Positions 1 through 5,862 of a stretch of DNA of 5,945 nucleotides are shown one piece after another. Positions within the stretch are counted from its first letter, which is position 1. The number at the start of each line of letters is the position of its first letter. The stretch lies in contig DALC01000042.1 in the NCBI GenBank assembly GCA_002499325.1, positions 214 to 6,158 of the forward strand. The letters are read 5' to 3'. The DNA is from Euryarchaeota archaeon UBA538. Lineage in GTDB: Archaea > Thermoplasmatota > Poseidoniia > Poseidoniales > Thalassarchaeaceae. The notes under the pieces are model-generated. The model was given only the letters and a program-made list of their open reading frames with translations. It ran no database searches and was not told the DNA's origin. The position numbers and the translations under genes are program-made.

Positions 1-3000
1 ATATTCAATGATATTACTGTAAGGGGAACGGGCGGTCCCGGGGCAAAGACACAGGGACTTTCAGTAGCCGCATTCGATATCAACACCAGTGGGGTGCATA
101 TTGACTTTGGACTGATAGAGGACAACGAGGCGGTAGGTTTGAGGGGATATATGATAGACTCCTCTACCATCATAAATAGGTTGGATATGATGAGAAATGG
201 AAACCCTTCGCCTGTGTCTCCTTACAATGACAGGGCTGGGATGTTTCTCCGAAGTGCCAATTGGGCTCCAACAGTGAATGATCTCGTAGTTCGTAACTCA
301 ACAGGCCCCGGGGTACTTCTGTGGAAAGGCGGGGTACAGGGTAGCTACTGGGACATTAGTAACAACGGCGCCACTGGATTAGATATCAGGGAGTTCCATC
401 CCGATTTGTTCTTAGTCACCAGTCACAATAACAGTGGTAACGGTGTTTCGGTAATCGACTCCAGCAATGTCGAGCTGGAGCAAGTTCATACCTCCAACAA
501 TGGATTAGGATCTATCTCGGCTTCGTCGGGGTCGGGAATTTATTTCGAAGAATCAAATGATGTCGTCAGCTCTGGAAAGAATGTAAGTTGTACTGACTGT
601 TCTACGAGCCAAGATCAATTCGGATTTGTTGTACGTAATAGCATAGATATCTACCTTGATCGTATAGTATCTAGGAATCCTGTTTCAGGACCAGCCTTGG
701 ACATCGATAATCGCGGTATCTCTGAAAGGGAGGGAACGGTCTCGTTGGCCAATGTTACCATATTCCAGAATACTAGTTCATACTCCATTGAACTAGTTGG
801 GGTGGATGCTCTGATAGAAACTTTAGAGATTCACGGCTCTAATAGTGGAATGAACTGGGTCGCCAATGGTCAACTTTCCTCATATCTAAATTCCAGTATC
901 ATCAGAGGCAATCAAGGCTGTCTAGATTTGGTAGATCATAGTGAATTAATCTCCAATTCAGTAATCTTTGAATGTACAGGAGCAGATCCCTCTGTCTCCT
1001 CCTCATTCGTCAATTTCACCGACTCATTTTTCTCCCACGCTCAGGGAATGTCCGACACATTCTCCACATTAGGTAACTCCCATATTAGATGGATATCATC
1101 TTCTAATCTAGGCACACCCAATTTCTCAGGTTCTAACAACATAGTCGATGTTATGTGGTTGGTGGATGCCAATGTTATCAATCAACATCTAAGGAATATC
1201 CCTTACTCAGACATCAATATTACTTTTAGTCAATACGAGTCGGATTTTACGACAACTCTTCCTTACTCTGGTAGGGAGTTAGTGGGGCCATTCATCGGTC
1301 AAAGGTGGACCCCAGTCCAAGGATGGTCACTTAACAATACAATGAACATGGGATGCGACTACGATGGAGTCCACAATGATACTATCCCGATGCAGTTAGA
1401 GTCGGATATTGTCGTCTTGTGCATGGTTGAGATTTCTAACCAACCGCCATTCATCATGTGGACAACTCCGGAAGATGAATCTGTTTATCCAAGCGGTAGC
1501 ACGGTAACTTTCAATGCGAACGAGTCATGGGATTTGGATGATGACAATCTAACATACACTTGGACTAGCAATATCGATGGAAACCTCGCAGGTGACTTTG
1601 GCGTTTGTGGAGGAAATGATAACGGCTCGTTCTTCCTTGGTAACCCATGGTTCTCGCCTCATGATTGTCTCTCAGACGGATTACATCAGATCACACTTGA
1701 AGTGTGTGATGACCAGGGTCATTGCTCTACTGAATCTAGACAGATTGAGCTCACAAATCTCCCCCCAGTATTAACAGTTGGTACCTCGCCTTCAATATCG
1801 TCCTGGGGTACTCTTTACCTGGGCCAGACTGCGAATGTCACAATCTACCTATCCGAGACTTATGATCCCGAAGAAGATGCGATGACTTGCTGGGCGACCG
1901 CATCATATGAGGACGGCGGGAGTACGCCCCCCGAAGATTCCAATGAATGCCCCTCACAGATTATCAGAGCATTCCCCGAAGCACCAAACCAGTTCTCAGT
2001 AACAGTTTACGCGTCCGATGGAATCAACCCACCTTCGACATGGGTTTTCAATGTGGAACTTTTCAATGAGATTCCAGATGCAGTAATGTCAATCTCCAGA
2101 TCCGGGCAATCATCATCTCATGTGATGATAATTGACGGCTCTCAAACAATTGATCCTGAGGGAGATAATGTCAAATTCAAATTTCTGAGCGACCTGGATG
2201 GGACTATTCATTCCGGAATTTCAACAGATGGAATCATAGAGTGGGTCGGTACACTGTCTAAAGGCCTGCATACCATTACAATGCAGGCCAGTGATGACAG
2301 ACCAGGGCATGCAGGCCAGTGGACCACAACCAGTCAGCAGGTTCAGGTGAACAACTCAAATCCAGTATCTGTAATTTCCAGCCCCATTGATGGTTCTCTT
2401 ACGGACTCTGGAACAATTATCACCTTAGGCTCAGCAGGATCGGGGGACTGGGACATGGCATGCTCCGACTTGCCGGACAACGGCTCGGGACTGATATGTA
2501 ACCCCAATACACTAACCAGCACAGATCTAGTAAGCGTACTTTGGGAAAGCGATATTGTAGAAACTCCACTTGGTAGCGATTGGACTGTTGAGACCAGGCT
2601 TCCGGAAGGAGTGCATCAGATCACCCTGACGGTAGATGATGGATCTGGCAATCCAGATATCTCAGAGATAATGCTCAGAGTAGATGAATCTGCCCCTGTA
2701 CTTATCCTAGACTCTCCAGTGCCAGATGTGGTAGTCTACTCAAATCTCCCAATCCTCTTTGATTTTAGAAGATCATTCGATGCAGACGGGGATGATTTTA
2801 CCGTCACAATTACTTCTGACCTAATGATGAATCCCATATTAGAGGATGTGACCAATGATTTCTGGTACAACGACTATCTTCCCCATGGAGTTCATACTCT
2901 AACCATCCAACTAACTGATGAGAATGGAATGACTAGATCACATTCTCAGAAGATCACGGTCTTACAGACAGACCCGGTAGCTCTCATATCCGGACTTTCC

Positions 3001-3744
3001 GAAGGTCAGTATATTGTCCCCGGGACAGTATTAGAGTTGAATGGTTCTCAGTCATTTGACTATGACAATGACATCACACTCTACAGGTGGAGTTTATCGG
3101 ACGGTACAGTGTTGAGTGATAGGGAAAAAGCCTCTATCCAACTCCCTCCTGGACCAGTGAGAATTGATCTTTTAGTACAAGATTCCAGAGGTGCCCAGTC
3201 ATTATCCTCGGTGAATCTCACCATAGGCGCATCATCACCCACCCTCAGGGACATGTCAGTATCTCCCGAGGAGCTCGAGATGGGTGTGGTCAACAGTATC
3301 AGGATAACTGTTGTGATGGAGGATGTCGATGGTACCACCTCGTCAGTCGGAGGAGAGATGGTAGCAGGTGGCCTTTCCAAAGCATTTCAGATGAGGGATG
3401 ACGGTCAACTGGGGGATTTGGTTGCAGACGATGGGATTTGGACCTTTGAGACAAATTGGGAGATTACCTCCGGCTCTTCCGCCTCGATAGGCATATGGGC
3501 TGTAGACGACGATACAGTCAGTCCGACTTTGATGTCAATCATTCCAATTGTGGAGGACGAGGGACTAGACATAGTTGGTTGGATAGTTGGTTCAGGTCTT
3601 CCAGTCGTGATTGTAATCATCTCGATATTTATCGCAGTAGGAATGCTACTAGTGGCAAATCGTAGGAGGGAGATTGAGAGGGACCTAGTGTTGATTGAGT
3701 CTTGGTCTACATTCGATTACCGAGATTCCGATGATGAAGTATGA
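1..3744 (+). CDS. Giant beta-helix/PKD-domain surface protein with C-terminal membrane anchor (5'-partial)
   Basis: The frame is open from base 1 to the TGA at 3742-3744, giving 1247 residues. The GTG at 94 is only the first start-like codon inside the frame, because 31 in-frame residues precede it without a stop; the true start is upstream of the window. Residues are numbered from base 1. Residues 1-400 show short Asn/Gly/Ser-rich coils (SNNG, NNSGNG, GSGIYF) typical of right-handed beta-helix, pectate-lyase-like folds. Residues 421-478 form a linker. Residues 480-1076 hold six PKD/Ig-like domains. Residues 1077-1185 form a further beta-rich domain with an Asp/Gly motif. A membrane helix spans about 1194-1219, followed by RRR and a 27-residue, mostly acidic tail. 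This predicts an outside-facing C-terminally anchored protein; any signal peptide is off-window. It has 20 N-X-S/T sequons and 14 cysteines. Its function is unknown: adhesion, polysaccharide binding or degradation, or an envelope structural role are all possible. No catalytic motif was recognised. Confidence 0.9.
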   Translation: MFNDITVRGTGGPGAKTQGLSVAAFDINTSGVHIDFGLIEDNEAVGLRGYMIDSSTIINRLDMMRNGNPSPVSPYNDRAGMFLRSANWAPTVNDLVVRNSTGPGVLLWKGGVQGSYWDISNNGATGLDIREFHPDLFLVTSHNNSGNGVSVIDSSNVELEQVHTSNNGLGSISASSGSGIYFEESNDVVSSGKNVSCTDCSTSQDQFGFVVRNSIDIYLDRIVSRNPVSGPALDIDNRGISEREGTVSLANVTIFQNTSSYSIELVGVDALIETLEIHGSNSGMNWVANGQLSSYLNSSIIRGNQGCLDLVDHSELISNSVIFECTGADPSVSSSFVNFTDSFFSHAQGMSDTFSTLGNSHIRWISSSNLGTPNFSGSNNIVDVMWLVDANVINQHLRNIPYSDINITFSQYESDFTTTLPYSGRELVGPFIGQRWTPVQGWSLNNTMNMGCDYDGVHNDTIPMQLESDIVVLCMVEISNQPPFIMWTTPEDESVYPSGSTVTFNANESWDLDDDNLTYTWTSNIDGNLAGDFGVCGGNDNGSFFLGNPWFSPHDCLSDGLHQITLEVCDDQGHCSTESRQIELTNLPPVLTVGTSPSISSWGTLYLGQTANVTIYLSETYDPEEDAMTCWATASYEDGGSTPPEDSNECPSQIIRAFPEAPNQFSVTVYASDGINPPSTWVFNVELFNEIPDAVMSISRSGQSSSHVMIIDGSQTIDPEGDNVKFKFLSDLDGTIHSGISTDGIIEWVGTLSKGLHTITMQASDDRPGHAGQWTTTSQQVQVNNSNPVSVISSPIDGSLTDSGTIITLGSAGSGDWDMACSDLPDNGSGLICNPNTLTSTDLVSVLWESDIVETPLGSDWTVETRLPEGVHQITLTVDDGSGNPDISEIMLRVDESAPVLILDSPVPDVVVYSNLPILFDFRRSFDADGDDFTVTITSDLMMNPILEDVTNDFWYNDYLPHGVHTLTIQLTDENGMTRSHSQKITVLQTDPVALISGLSEGQYIVPGTVLELNGSQSFDYDNDITLYRWSLSDGTVLSDREKASIQLPPGPVRIDLLVQDSRGAQSLSSVNLTIGASSPTLRDMSVSPEELEMGVVNSIRITVVMEDVDGTTSSVGGEMVAGGLSKAFQMRDDGQLGDLVADDGIWTFETNWEITSGSSASIGIWAVDDDTVSPTLMSIIPIVEDEGLDIVGWIVGSGLPVVIVIISIFIAVGMLLVANRRREIERDLVLIESWSTFDYRDSDDEV
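1438..3228 (+). repeat. Six tandem PKD/Ig-like domains within the surface protein
   Basis: The approximate domain boundaries are residues 480-585, 586-688, 689-786, 787-894, 895-988 and 989-1076. Most begin after an N-x-P-P/P-V hinge (NQPPF, NLPPV, NSNPV, SAPVL, TDPVA) and carry an early S-x-D-x-D/E-G-D segment such as SFDADGD or TIDPEGD. Most end in a pattern like L-x-x-G-x-H-x-I/L-T followed by D-D/E-x-G; instances begin near residues 557, 752, 867 and 960. Domain 6 has a degenerate form (LPPGPVRIDL, near 1048), and domain 2 lacks the L-x-x-G-x-H part. The copies are strongly diverged, so this is an old protein-level repeat and not a recent DNA duplication. PKD-type domains usually act as spacers or in protein or carbohydrate contact at cell surfaces. 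Confidence 0.8.
2263..2321. repeat. Cluster of three copies of a 9-mer (one inverted, two direct)
   Basis: The word ATGCAGGCC occurs in the plus strand at 2281-2289 and 2309-2317, and its reverse complement GGCCTGCAT lies at 2263-2271. The inverted pair could form a 9-bp stem with a 9-base loop. The two direct copies extend to 13 identical bases (2281-2293 and 2309-2321) but are 28 bases apart, so they are read in different frames (MQAS versus HAGQ). The similarity is therefore at DNA level and is not a protein-domain repeat. It lies wholly inside the third PKD-like domain. Its function is unknown and it may be chance or replication slippage. Confidence 0.5.
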
Positions 3745-3747
3745 TGT

Positions 3748-4482
3748 CTACTTCTCGGGTCCCCATTGAGTAACTTGCCTAGTCAGTCCTAGCCTGTGGG
3801 TGAATAGGAACCTGAGGTTCAGCAAACCATCTCCCCATGTGTTGATTTCTGCCTCACCGACTCTTGGCCGGTAAGGTACACTCACTTCAGCGGTCTTTTT
3901 CTTCCCTAGGTATCTGCGGGCCCTGATCTTGAATTCCTGCGAAAGTGGCATTCCATCATGCTTAGGCCTGACACGCTCATCCTCAAAAATGGACTTTCGG
4001 AAAACCCACATGCCACTCTGAGAGTCATGTATCCCATACCAATAGAGTATCGAAGCAGTAGTCGAAAGGACCCAGTTCCCAAATCCATGGAGCCCTGGCA
4101 TGGAGCCTTCCTCAGCTCTCTTGAGTCTATCACAAGTTATCCACTGTAGGTCCTCATCAATTAGCTTCTTAACTAGTCCGGGAACCTCCTCCCCTGGGTA
4201 CGTGCAGTCTGCATCCATAGTGACTATCACGTCACCGGGAGCCATCGAGAAACCGGTCTTGTAGGCCCTGCCGTAGCCCTTACGTGACTCCAAGTAAACT
4301 GAAGCCCCTTCTTCCTCAGCGAGCTCCCTGGTTCGGTCGGTAGAGTTCCCATCCACGACAAGGAAGTCTAGCTTCTCACACCATCCGTCGTTAGGTATAG
4401 ATCTAATCGTATCAACTATCGCTTCCTCTTCATTCCTGGTCGGTATGACTACAGTCACATGCACTGGCAGTGTCGTTGACAT
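3748..4482 (-). CDS. DPM1/AglJ-like family 2 glycosyltransferase
   Basis: This 244-residue protein is predicted to transfer a sugar from a nucleotide donor, probably to a polyprenyl/dolichyl phosphate or a glycan, on the cytoplasmic face of the membrane. The GT-A fold motifs are in order: VVIPTRNEEEAI (11-22) binds the nucleotide, VVDGNSTDRT (42-51) holds an early Asp, and MDADCTYP (89-96) contains the metal-binding DxD at D90 and D92. GN at 135-136, DSQSGMWVFRK (153-163), SQEF (181-184) and YRPRVGEAEI (204-213) match the C-terminal acceptor-side motifs of DPM1/AglJ-type enzymes. There is no hydrophobic C-terminal extension, so it is a single-domain enzyme without its own anchor. The ATG at 4482-4480 leaves the usual short N-terminus before the first strand. 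A GGTGG lies 7 bases upstream of it and could be a weak ribosome site. It converges on the surface-protein gene and diverges from the GT4 gene. The exact sugar and acceptor cannot be read from the sequence; the family call is firm. Confidence 0.92.
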   Translation of the reverse strand: MSTTLPVHVTVVIPTRNEEEAIVDTIRSIPNDGWCEKLDFLVVDGNSTDRTRELAEEEGASVYLESRKGYGRAYKTGFSMAPGDVIVTMDADCTYPGEEVPGLVKKLIDEDLQWITCDRLKRAEEGSMPGLHGFGNWVLSTTASILYWYGIHDSQSGMWVFRKSIFEDERVRPKHDGMPLSQEFKIRARRYLGKKKTAEVSVPYRPRVGEAEINTWGDGLLNLRFLFTHRLGLTRQVTQWGPEK

Positions 4483-4579
4483 AATTTGGCCACCGGACTC
4501 CCTGTTTTGAATAATGCGAAAGACTGACTTCTGGTAGTTCTCTTGAAATGCTCATGCCGAACCGGGCATTTGAGCTACG
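4483..4579. promoter_or_regulatory. Divergent promoter region between the two glycosyltransferase genes
   Basis: These 97 bases separate two genes that point away from each other, so both must be initiated here unless transcription reads in from elsewhere. The most AT-rich core is TTTTGAATAAT (4505-4515; ATTATTCAAAA on the minus strand). Its centre is about 28 bases from the minus-strand ATG, the spacing expected for an archaeal TATA box driving a leaderless or nearly leaderless mRNA. For the plus-strand gene the same core would give a leader of about 40 bases that includes the hairpin at 4550-4575. Alternatively a weaker TTGAAATG element near 4543-4550 could serve it. No convincing purine-rich BRE is visible, so the individual boxes are tentative. 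Confidence 0.45.
4550..4575 (+). promoter_or_regulatory. Imperfect inverted repeat just upstream of the GT4 start codon
   Basis: GCTCATGCC (4550-4558) pairs with GGCA (4565-4568) and TGAGC (4571-4575), giving a 9-bp stem with a two-base TT bulge and a six-base loop. The arm ends four bases before the ATG at 4580. A competing perfect 6-bp pairing, AAATGC (4546-4551) with GCATTT (4566-4571), uses overlapping bases, so the two structures exclude each other. It could be an operator palindrome or an mRNA-leader structure that affects start access. No regulator or ligand can be named, and chance is not excluded. Confidence 0.35.
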
Positions 4580-5818
4580 ATGCACATTGCAATGCTTTCC
4601 GCTGAATTTCCTCCCAGATGGGGAGGGATGGGATCAACAGTTTTCCACCTATCCGCGGCTCTTGTGAAGAGAGGCCACAGGGTCACAGTAATCACCAGAT
4701 CAGGTGCTGGAACTCCTCCTCCTCAGGAGGGTGTGGAAGTGATTGAGGTGTGGTGGGCTAAGATACCTATGGAGTTTACACGTTCATATGGAAGGAGGGC
4801 GATTATTGAGCTTGAGAGGCTAAATGACAGAGATCCAGTGGACATCGTCCACCTCCACTGTCCAATGATATCTTGGTCAAAATCGCAATTTCGGAGGTGC
4901 TCGAACAAAGTTGCTCCGGTGGTATGTTCTCTCCATGGGTCTTGGCTTGGCGAACGGGACGGCTTGATGGAGGCTAGTAAGGCTAGGGAATCGGCAGTTT
5001 GGGCCAATGTAAATGACATAGCCATAAGATTCACGGCTGGCTGGTATTCTAGATTTGAGAACTTCGCTGTAAATGAGGCTAGAATCTGCGTAGCAAACTC
5101 GAACGCGACCAAAGAGGACTTCGAATTGAGATACGACGTCCCCGAGTCTTGGAATTGCAGAGTAGTTCACTGGGGAGTCGATACCCAGATGTTCAGGCCT
5201 ATTGACCATACCGATTCCGAAGATATGGCCAATCGTTCTGATATAAGAGCTAGATTCGATGGAGGGGACCCGGAATCCAAGATTATTCTTGCAGTCGGCA
5301 GGCTGGCAGCAAGGAAGGGTTATGGTTCGCTAATCGAGGGATTCTCGAATCTCCACAAAAAAATCCCTACGTCTAGACTTGTTATAGTAGGAAGGGGGCA
5401 CCTGAAATCTAGGCTTCTGAAGCAAGCGAAGAGGCTCGGTGTCGGAGATTTTGTTCATATCGAGTCCGGAATGTCCTTCCCCGAGCTAGCAAAGCTCTAC
5501 AGATCTGTGAACGTAGTTGTATACCCATCATTCTATGAGGGCCAGGGACTGATTCCGCTGGAAGCGATGTCTTCAGGAGTCCCCATAGTTACCGTCGACC
5601 ATGGGCCTCTGCCTGAGATGGTAGACGAAACCGTAGGCGCTCTTTTCACAATGGGCAATTTGGAGTCAATGTTGGGAGCTTTGGAGCGTACACTGAACGA
5701 AGAAGAATCCCCGAAGGGTATCCAGGGAAGAAATAGAGTTGTTGAGAAATTCAACTTTGATGGTAACGCCGACGTCTTCGAGAAAATCTACCTTGAGGCC
5801 ATACAACTAGAAGATTAG
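4580..5818 (+). CDS. GT-B glycosyltransferase, GT4 type (glycosyl transferases group 1)
   Basis: This complete 412-residue protein is of normal length for a retaining GT4 enzyme, which moves a sugar from a nucleotide donor onto a lipid-linked or growing glycan. The N-terminal acceptor domain (about 1-200) begins MHIAMLSAEFPPRWGGMG, with the glycine-rich loop at G15-G18 that is typical of GT4 starts and supports this ATG. DIVHLH (88-93) and SLHGSW (117-122) match the usual strand ends of this domain. The C-terminal donor domain contains VGRLAARKG, with phosphate-binding R241 and K246, then a G-R-G loop. The EX7E motif is E320 to E328 in YEGQGLIPLE, with A-M-S-S-G following. There is no signal peptide or membrane helix, so it should act in the cytoplasm at the inner membrane face. 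It is the first gene of a likely plus-strand unit with the partial gene 44 bases downstream. No Shine-Dalgarno sequence is visible. Mannosyl-, glucosyl- or other specificity cannot be assigned. Confidence 0.93.
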   Translation: MHIAMLSAEFPPRWGGMGSTVFHLSAALVKRGHRVTVITRSGAGTPPPQEGVEVIEVWWAKIPMEFTRSYGRRAIIELERLNDRDPVDIVHLHCPMISWSKSQFRRCSNKVAPVVCSLHGSWLGERDGLMEASKARESAVWANVNDIAIRFTAGWYSRFENFAVNEARICVANSNATKEDFELRYDVPESWNCRVVHWGVDTQMFRPIDHTDSEDMANRSDIRARFDGGDPESKIILAVGRLAARKGYGSLIEGFSNLHKKIPTSRLVIVGRGHLKSRLLKQAKRLGVGDFVHIESGMSFPELAKLYRSVNVVVYPSFYEGQGLIPLEAMSSGVPIVTVDHGPLPEMVDETVGALFTMGNLESMLGALERTLNEEESPKGIQGRNRVVEKFNFDGNADVFEKIYLEAIQLED

Positions 5819-5849
5819 GCGAACCATTGATGCGCCATGACTAGTTCGC
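5819..5849 (+). repeat. Short inverted repeat immediately after the GT4 stop codon
   Basis: GCGAAC (5819-5824) and GTTCGC (5844-5849) are perfect 6-bp arms around a 19-base interval, starting directly after the TAG. A further CAT/ATG pairing (5825-5827 with 5837-5839) is possible with a four-base bulge. No T-tract follows on the plus strand, so it does not look like an intrinsic terminator. It may be an intergenic mRNA structure between two co-transcribed genes, or chance. Confidence 0.3.
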
Positions 5850-5862
5850 AACACCGATAGAT

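Noticed and set aside
1577..1774. Plus-strand open frame of 65 codons inside the surface-protein gene
   Set aside because: It lies wholly within a clear PKD domain in another frame, has no recognisable motif and no upstream signal.
1438..3228. Recent tandem duplication or phase-variable repeat array in the PKD region
   Set aside because: The domains are strongly diverged at both protein and DNA level, and vary in length and insertions. I found no long identical direct repeats apart from the 13-base pair at 2281-2321.
3081..3380. Minus-strand open frame of 99 codons opposite the PKD/membrane-proximal region
   Set aside because: It is low-complexity Ser/Thr/Pro-rich sequence, as expected from the complement of Asp/Ser-rich coding DNA, and lacks a start context.
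3571..3741. Archaeosortase (PGF-CTERM type) sorting signal at the C-terminus of the surface protein
   Set aside because: There is no PGF-like motif before the helix, and the sequence continues 27 residues past it with an acidic end, whereas sorting signals end in a few basic residues.
4723..5209. Two overlapping minus-strand open frames opposite the GT4 gene
   Set aside because: The GT4 frame has full family motifs across this stretch, and the antisense frames overlap each other and show no domain.
5819..5862. Intrinsic terminator after the GT4 gene
   Set aside because: The inverted repeat has only six paired bases, a long loop and no following T-run, and a same-strand gene starts 44 bases on.
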